From Schistocerca nitens (lineage: Eukaryota > Arthropoda > Insecta > Orthoptera > Acrididae), in assembly GCF_023898315.1 (NCBI RefSeq), contig NC_064614.1, positions 377,517,348 through 377,581,347 on the forward strand: a stretch of 64,000 nucleotides of DNA, in the 5' to 3' direction. Numbering within the stretch: position 1 is the stretch's first letter; each line of letters opens with the position of its first letter. Position numbers and translations under genes: made by a program. The notes under the pieces are model-generated. The model was not told the DNA's origin and searched no databases. It worked only from the letters and a program-made list of their open reading frames with translations. Below are positions 35,646 through 45,664 of the stretch, one piece after another.

Positions 35646-35972
35646 TTAATCATACAGTAGAGCTGCATGTCCTCGGGAAAAATTACGGCTGTAGTTTCCC
35701 CTTGCTTTCAGCCGTTCGCAGTACCAGCACAGCAAGGCCGTTTTGGTTAATGTTACAAGGCCAGATCAGTCAATCATCCAGACTGTTGCCCCTGCAACTA
35801 CTGAAAAGGCTGCTGCCCCTCTTCAGGAACCACATGTTTGTCTGGCCTCTCAACAGATACCCCTCCGTTGTGGTTGCACCTACGGTACGGCCATCTGTAT
35901 CGCTGAGGCACGCAAGCCTCCCCACCAACGGCAAGGTCCATGGTTCATGGGGGGGGGGGGGGGAAACTACAT

Positions 35973-37639
35973 ATCGCTAGTTAAAGGCTTCACTTATGTG
36001 TGGTGTGAAAGAATACCCTCTCAGTGAACGATGATCTATCAAAAGCGCGTCATTTTTGACAGTCTGTCACAGTTAAATACAAAATAACGACATTTGTAGA
36101 GATAGATTGTACCATGTGTATACCATACACGGAGGTACAGCTGATGTATCAAAGCCATAAAACAGATGACGGCGCCGTGAGCTGCGAAGGGAGAGTTAGT
36201 AGTTCACGACCAAAACCTACTAAAGTTTTTTCTTCAACTATTGTTTTCTGAAGGATTCTCGGTCTATCTTATTAATCTAATTGATGCAGTATCTGCAACA
36301 GTCGACGTTATTTTTACAAACGATGCATTTGTCGCAATTCTCGCTGCAAAAGCCAACAACTGGAATGTTTCCCCAGAGGAAAGAAATATTAGCATGGGTG
36401 TTACGTATATACAACTACTTCTTGGTTGTATGGACTGCCTCCTGTCTGCATCTTGCCAGGAAATATCTTTCTGAATGATGGTGAGCTGCTCCGCAAAAAT
36501 CTCCTATTCCATTAAAATGAAATTACGAAACAAATTCCGATCCAGTAAGCAAGTTTATGGAATACGTAACTTTCGGATGCTGGTACTCAATGAAACATTA
36601 ACAATATGGATAATATGCACGCACAAACTAACATTAGACACTATTATTTTACTGTATTCCATTTAAAAACCGAAAATAGGATGGATATTCAACTTAGTTA
36701 AAAAGAAATATCTGCTATTATGTATCTCCGATCGTTGCACAGCTCTGCAGCATTATGTAGTGTTCCCCAGACAGCAGTTTGTATTCTACTTTTATAATTT
36801 AAGTGCTATAAGGCTTAATAGTGATGTTTCAAAATATATAAAATTAATGCATCGATTGCATTGCCCTTTAGGGCTCTCCTCAGATTTCATTTAAACATGT
36901 TGTGCCTTCGAAGCCTTCTCTGTCTGTAAATCTTTTTATATATTTCATAGATACGGTTCTTCATCTGCGAATTTGCTGCAAATATAGATATTAAAACTAT
37001 AAACACAAAAAATATTAATTTATATGGGATATGTGTGTGTAATGCTGGGCATATTCTCTTTCTTCTCTGCGTCATTCATTTTCCATGCAATTACTATCGA
37101 ATAGATTCATATCTTGAAAGATGTTTACCATGTGCAAATTGACAGAATCGAGTCACCAGACCCACATCGGACTGTTTTAAGTTTCAACTATTATTACGAT
37201 ACCTAAAATTTTCGTTTTAGAATATGAGCTATACAAAGATGCATGCAGATCGTTTTACTTTCCGTAGCAGCCATAAATTTTGAAATATCAGTTTAGTTAT
37301 CGAAACAGATGAGGATCTACGAGATCTAAAGTAATTTTCGATCAGAATAATATCGAAAAAGGATTTTTCAACTCTAAAACTGGAAACAGGATAGAGAACC
37401 GTAATCGGAAATCAGTTTATTAATGATTTCATAAGAAGGTTATTCTAAAAAAAGAGCGTTAGTTTCTCTAGACTTTTTTCCAAGATAGTGAAAGGCATCT
37501 CATTTTACAACATTTTTAATATCTTAGAGGATTTTTCTATACATTCGCTGTTCAAATTTACGCATTTGTCATAGTGCAGGGAAAAAGCTCCACAAGCTTT
37601 CCTATGCCTTCTGCATACCCAGTCGGCGCTAAGTTATTC
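35973..37639. other. Unassigned AT-rich stretch
   Basis: Only short frames, such as one at 36241-36474. No domains, repeats or RNA genes could be supported over about 1.7 kb. It may be unique intergenic DNA. Confidence 0.45.
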
Positions 37640-38270
37640 AATCAAGCACTTACATCCTCTTTCAGTTCGTTGTCATATCCGTAGTGTTTTCTCCCATTAA
37701 AGCCGTTTGAAAAAAGGATGTTAATCACTCGGACGAAGTCTGGGCTGTGAGGCGAGTTTACACAAACTTTCCACTTCATCCACTGAAGAAAATCCTTCGC
37801 CAGTGGAGCATACTGTGGGAGACCGTTATCGTGAATAAGCACAGCCCCACTGGACAATCCAAGTCGTTCGTTTCGAACGGTGCGGCGTCGTCGGTGTAGG
37901 ATCCGACATTACGCCTATACATTTATGATATCTACTTTAGGCATAAGATTGTTGAGTAGGACGCCCTTTAGATCTCAAAACACTTTCGCCATTAACTTTT
38001 TATTCCTAATAGATTGTTTGGCTTTTCTTTTGTTTTTCTTGGAGATCGAGAATGATGCCATTCTATTGACTGGCGGTTTGTTTCTGGGCTCTTATGCGAT
38101 CCTTTATCTCGTCACTAATGAGAATTTGATTCGAAGCTATTCTCCATCCTTATCTTACCGAGCGAGAAATGCCAGTGCAGCTCCCATTCGCTTATTTTGT
38201 CTTCATCTATCAAACGCCGGGAAACTCAAATGGTACGCACTCTTCTATAGCCCAAATCATCAGTAACTAT
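37640..38270 (-). pseudogene. Mariner transposase remnant
   Basis: On the minus strand the late part is open (37642-37857): GAVLIHDNGLP, equivalent to the mariner LLHDNARPH block with the second catalytic Asp. It continues with WKVCVNSPHSPDF, equivalent to W-x-V-L-x-H-P-P-Y-S-P-D-L, where the third Asp is preserved, and ends HYGYDNELKEDV. Upstream, in shifted frames near 38060-38230, lie ETNRQSIEWHHSRSPRKTK and a trace of the first catalytic block. Weaker traces may reach 38450. Several frameshifts and stops mean it is dead. Confidence 0.75.
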
Positions 38271-38569
38271 TTTATAAAGAACTAACTTTCAAATTATAGG
38301 AAAACACGAGCTCAGTCCATCAATACTGAAACTTTTGTCCTACTGATATTTTCCCTTCGAAGCTCGATTGAGTTCGTCAGCCACAATTAACGTCTTGCAT
38401 AATAGTTCCTCATCAAGAATGTTCATTCGACGATCATCAAACATGTTGCACTATTTTCGAACTGAATCTTTATTGTTCTAATTTCCATTAACTTCAGTTA
38501 TCTCTCTGTAAATATCGACAGGGCAAACTCTTTTTGCATATTAAGTCCGTAGGGAGAGATTTCACGGGA

Positions 38570-39330
38570 GAGGTAGGTCACTATATCTTGTCTTTCTTAA
38601 CCTTGAGGAGGCATTTGATTAAGCATAACATAAGATGATCTGGCGTGTTCTTCGCGACCAAAAAATGGGTAAATATGCTGTACAACAACAACAGCAGTCA
38701 TGTGCGATGATCTAAGGGACTGGCTGACAATTTCCGAAGTTGGCTTTCATCTAGGCTCAATTCTGTCTCCGCTGCTCTTTGTCACCATAACGCTCGACAT
38801 ACAGAAATGTGTACCATGGACAATACTATACGCTCATCATATGATGCTTGCGACGGATATCGAGAAGAATCTTGAAATTTAAGTACAAATCTGGTATGAC
38901 TGACTGTATAAATTTGGCCTCCATTTAAAATTACACAAGATTAAGTATATTTAAACTATTCTGCCTCATGGAACTACAGATGTTAATGGCGCTCATTTCA
39001 CCAAGGTAGATACCTAGGGCGTTGGTTACAAAGTTACGGCCAGGTAAGTAAGAATGTACTAACGAGATTAAAAAGACATGGATGCGATTCTGAGACATCA
39101 TATGTGTTATTTGCGATAGTAAGAAACTTGTATGTCTAAAATCAAATATACCTCGTACAGTGCTGAGACCAGCTGCGTTATGCAGTGCAGAGGTTTTCCC
39201 GCATCTAGAAGTGCTGAGAACTCGCTACGTGACATGGAGATGCGGATACTGAGAAGAACATATCACCGATACAAAGATATGATAGAATGAGTGGCTTCAC
39301 TGAATAAGAAGGTGTAAAAAAAATAGAAAC
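38570..39330 (+). pseudogene. LINE reverse transcriptase remnant
   Basis: Plus-strand traces include VGFHLGSILSPLLFVTITLD, PWTILYAHHMMLATD (with the F-A-D-D box degraded to Y-A-H-H) and KFGLHLKLHKIKYI. These match the LINE pattern VGxHQGSxLSPLLF...PWCMLFADDI. Further C-terminal traces run to about 39330. It is heavily broken. The clade is uncertain but it is neither the CR1 nor the RTE copy in this window. Confidence 0.6.
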
Positions 39331-39624
39331 CTCGTTAGTATGGGCACATCACACGGGCACTGCTGAGTTCAGTCATCAGCTCAGCTTATCCTCTCACTGT
39401 TGAAGGCCAGAGATAGCGTGAAATATCTAAATAACGTTGGCTGGACACTACAAAAGCAGATCTCAAAATCGAAAAGTCTCAATAAAAGGGAAACGTTGGA
39501 TCGTAGAAAATGGATGCATTGCGTAAAATGCAGACCCCACCCGGGAGAAGGTACTGAGAAAAACGATACTAAGAAGACTACACCACGAATCCCAGGCATG
39601 GCAGACCATTAATGTTGTCTTATA

Positions 39625-40578
39625 CACACACAAAAAGAAGTTTTGCATCACCCCGGATTCCAGAAGTCCTGAACAGAGACGCTGACTGCGAATATTGTAT
39701 TACAGACTGTTCAGACTGTTCAGAGATGTCACTAAACACGCCCAAAGATGTAAACAAACATGCATGAGGAGCGCCTGTTAGACAAGCCGAATGGACAGCT
39801 CGGGATTGGTATCACGTTCTCTTCACCGATGAGTGTCGCGTATGTCTTCAACCAGACAATCGTCGGAGACGTGTTTGGAGGCAACCCGGTCGGGCTGAAC
39901 GTCTTGGACACACTGTCCAGCGAGTACAGCAAGGGGAATGTTTCCTGCTCTCTTGGGGTGGCATTATGTGGGGCTGACGTACGCCGCTGGTGGTCATGGA
40001 ATGCGCCGTAACAACTGTTCGATACGTGAATGCCATCATCCGACCGATAGTGCAACCGTATCGGGAGCATACTGGCGAGGCATTCGTCTTCATGGACGAC
40101 AATTCGCACCCCCACCGTGGACATCTTGTGATCCACTTCCTTCAGAATAACGACATCGCACGACTGGAGTGGCCAGCTTGTTCTCCAGACATGAACCCTA
40201 TCGAACATGCCTGTTATAGATTGGAAACGGATGCTTACGGACGACGTGACCCACCAACCACGCCGAAACGCCATTGAGGAGTGGGACAATCTGGACCAAC
40301 AGTGCCTTGATGAACTTGTGGATGGTATGCCACCACGAATACAGGCATGCATCATTACAAGAGGACGTGCTACTTGTTATTAAATGTACCAGTGTGTATA
40401 GTAATTTAGACCACCACATCTGTAGGTCTCGCTGTATGGTGGTACAACATGCAATGTGTGGTTTTCATGAGCAATAAAAAGGGCGGAAGTGATGTTTATG
40501 TTGATCCCTGTTCCAATTTTCTGTACAGGTTCCGGAACTCTCGGAACCGAGGTGGTGCAAAACTTTTTTTGATGTGTG
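39625..40578 (+). mobile_element. Tc1-like transposon, internally deleted
   Basis: The inverted ends are CACACACAAAAAGAAGTTTTGC at the left and the complement of GCAAAACTTTTTTTGATGTGTG at the right, each with TA outside (39623-39624 and 40579-40580). It is the same family as the copy at 12887-14533, with matching sequence on both sides of a deletion. The family's left region runs to the GAGGAGCGCCTGTTAGAC block near 39780 and then jumps to CGAATGGACAGCTCGGGATTGG, in the middle of the transposase. The N-terminal DNA-binding half is gone. The catalytic part remains but with stops. At 954 bp it is a non-autonomous derivative whose ends still look usable. Confidence 0.88.
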
Positions 40579-40580
40579 TA

Positions 40581-41785
40581 TTTAGAAACGCAGAGTCGAA
40601 CAGTGAACGATCGTTCCTGCTCATTGTTAATAGTCATACTGGTGCTAACAATTAGGAAAGTCTACGACACGGCGGGGGACATGGCAGCCAGGAATGGATG
40701 GGAGGGAGAGCGGGGTGAGTGGTGGTAGTAAGGGGAGGGAGGGGGTGGGGGAGAATTGTGTGGTTCTTCACATCATAACAGTTTTTGCTTTTACTTTTAG
40801 AATTTTCTGGTATTGTAGAAATGTTAGCAACTGTAATACTGGAAATGTAACAGCAATGTTCGCCACGAGAGAGAGTGGCTCGTCACATTAGCCCGTTGGA
40901 CCGAGAGTGACGCACGTGATTTACTTTGCAGGATGACGGGCTGAGGTCTGCCTGTCGAGATGTACTGTGCTGCAAGCGACGATGGAGTTCCTTCCAGTGT
41001 GGGTGAGATAAGCGCTTTGGTCGCGCCGCGAGCCACACACAGCGCCGGACACCCGCCGCGGCGCTGTGCAGACAGCCGGAGGCGGCTGTGCAGCGCGCGC
41101 ACGCGTGACGTATGCGCGCCGCACCGGCAAACACAATCACGTCCCGGCCGCCATTGTCGCACCCCATCCCCAGCCCCATGTTGACTCCTCTTCCCTGCTG
41201 CCTCGTTCCACTGGGAGTTATGGGAGTTATTTAAGCAAACGAATCCTCTCATACTCCGCAGTGGTGTACAGACAACACCGGGAATCTCAAGCATTGGTTA
41301 TCTCGAAAAAGGTTACTTCGGCAAACCATTTCGCCTTCGATGAAACCACTAGCTCGTTAACACTCATAGTACAGCGACGAGAGGAAGGTTCACGAAAATA
41401 CTGGAACATCAATCTCGTAGTCTCTTTAATTGACGTTTTTCTCCGCTTTTGCTTGTAATTGTTTCTTATCACGCTGTCGTAATTGCGGGGTGTTCGCCAT
41501 AGTCAGACATCTGCAAAGTATAATACAACGTACGTAGATAAACATAACAGTATGTAAAACAGTGTGTACAACAAATATGCATTCTGCGAGCCATCCAGCA
41601 AGGAACTATATGTGAGGTGCTTCCAGTGGACAGCTTAACCTGGAAGCTGAAATCCCTCACCACGGTGCCGGTCAATGCCCTGAAAAAGTCAGTCACTATG
41701 GCAGGAGTTCGCTGGGGCACTGCTGTTGTGCGTCGCCGTTGAGGTTGCGCGACGCGCTGGCGTTACAGTGAAACTGTAGGGGCAG
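40581..41785. other. GC-rich island and unassigned flanks
   Basis: From about 40668 to 40752 the plus strand is a run of G-rich blocks (GGGG, GGGAGGGAG, GGGGGTGGGGG). From about 40870 to 41180 the sequence is strongly GC- and CpG-rich, with CCGCCGCGGCGCTGTGC, GCGCGCGCACGCGTGACG and CCGGCCGCCATTGTCG. Overlapping frames on both strands here are compositional and carry no domain. It could be a promoter or first exon of an unseen host gene or the regulatory end of a repeat. The sequence alone does not decide. Confidence 0.4.
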
Positions 41786-42254
41786 CTATATACTTATATG
41801 GATATACAGACACCACTGATGACCTGCAGCCGTCTAGAACTTAACGAGAATTATATTAATACCGTCAGCTGCTCACGGGCGTTGGTATATATCAACGAGG
41901 ACAGGTGAAAATGTGTGCCCCGACCGGGAATCGAACCCGGGATCTTCTGCTCATATGGCAAACGCTCTATCCATCTGAGCCACCGAGGGCGCAGATGATA
42001 GTGCGACTGCAGGGACTATCTCGCGCACGCCTTCAGCGAGACTCACATTCTCACCTCGCATGTCCACACACTACATTCGTAGTGTCCCACGCCATCACAC
42101 TCAAGTCCCGAAAGAGTTCGGGGAATATGTGTGCATCCGCACAGAAGAAGAGGCTTATGGCCGGTATTGCCAAACTATTTACTTATATGGATATGGTGTC
42201 TGTTCTTTTGGACATGTCCAAAAGAACAGACACCATATCCATATAAGTATATAG
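41786..42254. mobile_element. Short element with tRNA-like block and long inverted repeats
   Basis: CTATATACTTATATGGATAT at 41786-41805 and its exact complement at 42235-42254 bound about 470 bp. On the minus strand at 41916-41993 is a tRNA-like block with A box (TGGCTCAGATGG) and B box (GGTTCGATTCC). It pairs poorly in the acceptor stem and has no T before the presumed anticodon, so it is not a functional tRNA. The right end folds back as a perfect palindrome. No coding capacity and no clear target duplication. I recall similar sequence as an abundant grasshopper repeat. It may be a hairpin-ended MITE that acquired a tRNA-like promoter, or a composite SINE. Confidence 0.65.
42181..42248. repeat. 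Perfect 68-bp palindrome
   Basis: Two 34-base arms are exact inverted copies with no spacer, centred on GGACATGTCC. Imperfect pairing continues outward for about 15 bases on each side (about 42166-42264). It is the right end of the tRNA-headed element. Confidence 0.97.
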
Positions 42255-42420
42255 TTCTGGCAAACTTCTTTTTTGATAACATTCAGGAGATCGCCGACAT
42301 ACGACATAGCAACCAGTTTTAACATGGTAGAAATATTTTGGACTCTCAGGTTTCTCGGCGTGATTGATTAATGGTGTGCTTTCGAGAGTTCAGTCGAATT
42401 GTTGTTTCTAATGCACTATA

Positions 42421-42571
42421 AATGGCTCTGAGCACTATGGGACTCAACATCTTAGGTCATAAGTCCCCTAGAACTTAGAACTACTTAAACCTAACTAACC
42501 TAAGGACATCGCACACACCCATGCCCGAGGCAGGATTCGAACCTGCGACCGTAGCAGTCCCGCGGTTCCGG
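42421..42571 (-). repeat. tRNA-derived SINE, family A, 5'-truncated
   Basis: Minus-strand copy from the tail (AATGGCTCTGAGCACTATGG) to inside the tRNA-like head (GCGGTTCCGG). The perfect duplication AATGCACTATA (42410-42420 and 42572-42582) flanks it. The first about 45 bases of the head are missing, as expected from incomplete reverse transcription. Confidence 0.93.
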
Positions 42572-42582
42572 AATGCACTATA

Positions 42583-43332
42583 TTTCGACTACAAACCCAG
42601 TCGTATTCTGCAGGTGGTGCGAGATGTCTTGTTATGTGTGGTCACTGTCTGGACTGGTTGGCGTCGAAATATAATGCATAAAATGGAAACAGCAGCTTGT
42701 ACAATTTGCCAGAAGTACAACATTAACGTTACGGACGTAGCGACGACTTTGCGAAATACCGGCTATGTGAACCAAAAGTAACTGTGTTGCGTACCCAATG
42801 GTATATGATAACTGAACGCCAGGTGATGGGCCATATGACGAATCCGATCTGGCAAAGTAAATCCTCCTCGAAGTCTTTCATCGTGATGCTGTGCTGGGAA
42901 TCGTCTGAAAAAGATGATATACTGCTGCTCTTGTACCTGTTGCTGTCTTCGGGATCAAGATTGTCGGCGCGTCTCTCTCTGCTGCCGCGTCGCAGAAATG
43001 GCCGCCATGTTGACAGTGCGTTCTCCACGTGCGTTCATGTTTTCCGCATTGATAGTTGTCTTCCTGCCAACAAACCAATTTCTGAATCGCTATTCGTAAC
43101 GCGGCTGTACGATCCTGCGTGGCCGTGAGATAGGTATGTCCTACCTCGCGGGCGCTAGTGGCGTGGGATCGATGTGATTGTGCAAGCGTTCAGTATGGCC
43201 TTCCGGAGCTCATCGATTCGACTTTCGCGTGACTGTCACGGGATCCAGATTAATGCGAACAGCTATACGGCGGAACGATAAAGTGGATGCTCGCAGGCCA
43301 AGAGCCTGCCTCACATCTGCGTCGGTGTTCCG
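42583..43332. other. Unassigned stretch
   Basis: Contains overlapping frames at 42729-43128 without domains. A GGCCGCCATGTTG motif at about 43000 resembles a YY1-type site, which alone proves nothing. No repeat family recognised. Confidence 0.4.
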
Positions 43333-45065
43333 CAGACCACCTGATGTGTGTCGGAGAGTACTTTCGGCGCCACTAACGCATCCCCTCTTCCTTGCTCCAA
43401 TCGCTGGTGGTGCGTGGGAAGAATGATTGTCGGTAATCCGTCGTGGTCATTTCGCGAGATGTATATGGGGGGAAGTAATATGTTGTTTGACTGTTCCCGG
43501 ATAGTACGACTTCGAAATTTAAGCAGTAAACCTCCACGTGATGCACAACGCCTCTCTCGTAGCTGAACATCTCTCGCGCCGACTGAAAGATCACGTGATG
43601 AAACGCGTCGCTCTTCCTTGGATCTTCCGTATCTCTTCTATCAGTTCTACCTGTTATGGGTCCCATATTGACGAACAGTACTCAATAATCTGTTGAACAA
43701 GGGCCGTATAAGCCACTTATTTCGTGGATTACTTACATTTGCTTAAGATTCTTCTGTGAATCTTAGTCTGGCGTCTGCTTTTCCTACTTTTATGTGGTCA
43801 TTCCACTTAAGTTCGTTCTGGACATTTACTCCAAGATACTTTACGGTAGATATTGTTTCCAGCAGTCTTTCATCAGTGATTTAGATGCACAGCAATCCAC
43901 TTATTTTCATACGTATGCGTGGTATGTCACATTTATATACGTTCAAGTTCAACTGCCAGAACCTGCACATTTCATAAAACCTCTGTAGGGCATTTTGTAA
44001 ATCGATATGTCTTCTGCCGTTGCTACATTCCTATATAAAAGCGCTTCATCTGCGAACTATCTGATAGAGCTTCCGACGCTTTGTACTAGATGATTTATAT
44101 ATACCGCGAACGCTTACGGTCCTATCACACTTCCTTGCGGTACTCCAAAAATTACCTTTACGTGTGTCGATTTTGTTCCGTTAAGAGCGACATTTTTAGT
44201 TCACTCTGCAAAGAAGTCTTCAATCCAGTCGCAGATCTGGTCCGATACTCGGTTAGCCATAAGATTTTCATTAAAGAGCAGTGTCGGACGGCGTCAAATG
44301 CCTTCCTGAAGTCAAGGAAAACATCAACCTCAGTGCTGTCGTCTACAGCGTTAAGGATCTTGTGAACGAACAAGGGGAGCTGAGTTTCCCAAGATCTCTG
44401 TTTGCAGAATCCTTGTTGATATTTATAGAGGAGATTTACGATCGCCAGAAACATCATAAATCTTGAGGATAAATCACGTTCCATCTTTCTACAGCAGATC
44501 GAAGTCAATGATATAGGTCTATAATTATCTGCATCTGTCCTACGACCTTCTTGGAAATAAAAATGACCTGCCCTTTTTTTGTAGACGCTAGGTACCCTTC
44601 AATCATCGAGCAATCTACGATAAATTGCTGTTAGAATGGGAGAAAGTTGTTTCGCACAATTTTTGTAGAATATTACGGGTATCTCACCTTGTCATAGTGC
44701 CTTTCCAATACTAAGCAATTGTTGTTCCCCTTCTATACCGCAATAGGTTATCCAATTATAGGCCATTTCGACGTTCGTGCGATGACTGAAAGAAGAGACC
44801 GTGTTACGATCTTCCATGGTGAAACAATTTCGGATGGCCGAATTCGGGCTTCTCTCTGTTACCTTTCGCTTCCCTAACAGTATGGTCACTGAGTGACTGT
44901 ATAGACGATTTCGAACCGCTTACTGATTTTTCGGAAAACCAAAACCTCTTAGGGTCTTTAGTCACATCGGCCGGCAAAATTTTACTTTCAAAGTCACTGA
45001 AAGGTACACCCGTTGCTCTCATTACCCTCATTTTCGTTTCCTTTCAGCTTTTGTTTGTGTCATCG
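43333..45065 (-). pseudogene. Older CR1-type LINE ORF2 remnant
   Basis: Minus-strand sequence aligns by eye with the better CR1 copy at 45.6-48.5 kb from its 3' untranslated end (TGTGTGTCGGAGAGTAC near 43346) through the reverse transcriptase. Recognisable pieces are QRSWETQLPLFVHKILNAVD, DVFLDFRKAFDAVRH near 44290, and a TERSPNSAIRNCFTMEDRNT region near 44830. Frameshifts and stops are scattered throughout. It is 5'-truncated near 45065 and lacks the endonuclease and ORF1. Its divergence marks it as much older than its neighbour. Confidence 0.8.
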
Positions 45066-45070
45066 AAACC

Positions 45071-45589
45071 TGGCCAGCGTTAAACAAGTTTCTGCTTCTT
45101 ACACAAGGCATGCACAATTTTCTCACAAAGAACAAATATTCAAATGCGATTTATGAATGAAACACACGCTGCGTAATATTTTCTTGTCCACCACAAGTAC
45201 ATGGCGTTACTCCTGTCTACTTTTTTGCGGTTGCACTGAAATACTAATCGTATGCAAGTCCGCGATGGAAGTTGCCAAGTAAACAGGAAACCTACAACAG
45301 TGACGCAAACCATGGTGATTAAGAACTGTACGCTACCAGTATACTGAAAATTTCTTCCCTCACCACACAAGGGTTTCAGAAAGCAATTTGGGTTTACTCG
45401 TGATTCCAATACACCATATTATTGCACACTCTTCGGCTTCAAAACACTGTTTTTCACCACAATCTCCGTTCCATGCGATTGTCCTACGCTACCTTACTGA
45501 CAGGTCCTGTATGCCCGCTTGATACCATTCTACTGGTCAACGTCGGAACCAACGTCTTGCTGGATCAATAACTTCCCCATCATCCATCT
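45071..45589. other. No recognised feature
   Basis: The spacer between two CR1 copies. Only short frames, with no recognised motif. Confidence 0.45.
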
Positions 45590-45664
45590 ACATCTACATC
45601 TACATTCATACTCCGCAAGCCACCCAACGGTGTGTGGCGGAGGGCACTTTACGTGCCACTGTCA

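Larger units (their letters stand above)
32662..35961 (-). mobile_element. Full-length RTE-type LINE with 11-bp target duplication
   Basis: A 3.3-kb element on the minus strand. The perfect 11-bp duplication GGAAACTACAT (32651-32661 and 35962-35972) flanks it. The 3' end is a short CAA-rich tail (complement of TGTTGTTGTTGTTGTGG), as in RTE LINEs, with no long poly(A). The 5' leader (about 35646-35961) holds no open frame of note and begins with a C run, seen on the plus strand as about 15 G. Coding sequence fills the rest: endonuclease, then reverse transcriptase, in one ORF broken by a single base slip. Full length, a matched duplication and one break all point to recent insertion. Confidence 0.92.

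Noticed and set aside
37880-38266. 128-codon plus-strand frame with hydrophobic stretches, possible membrane protein
   Set aside because: The opposite strand carries recognisable mariner transposase sequence over the same bases. The frame is a shadow.
41916-41993. tRNA gene on the minus strand
   Set aside because: A and B boxes are good, but the acceptor stem pairs poorly and the base before the presumed anticodon is not T. The block sits inside a repeated element. Called tRNA-derived instead.
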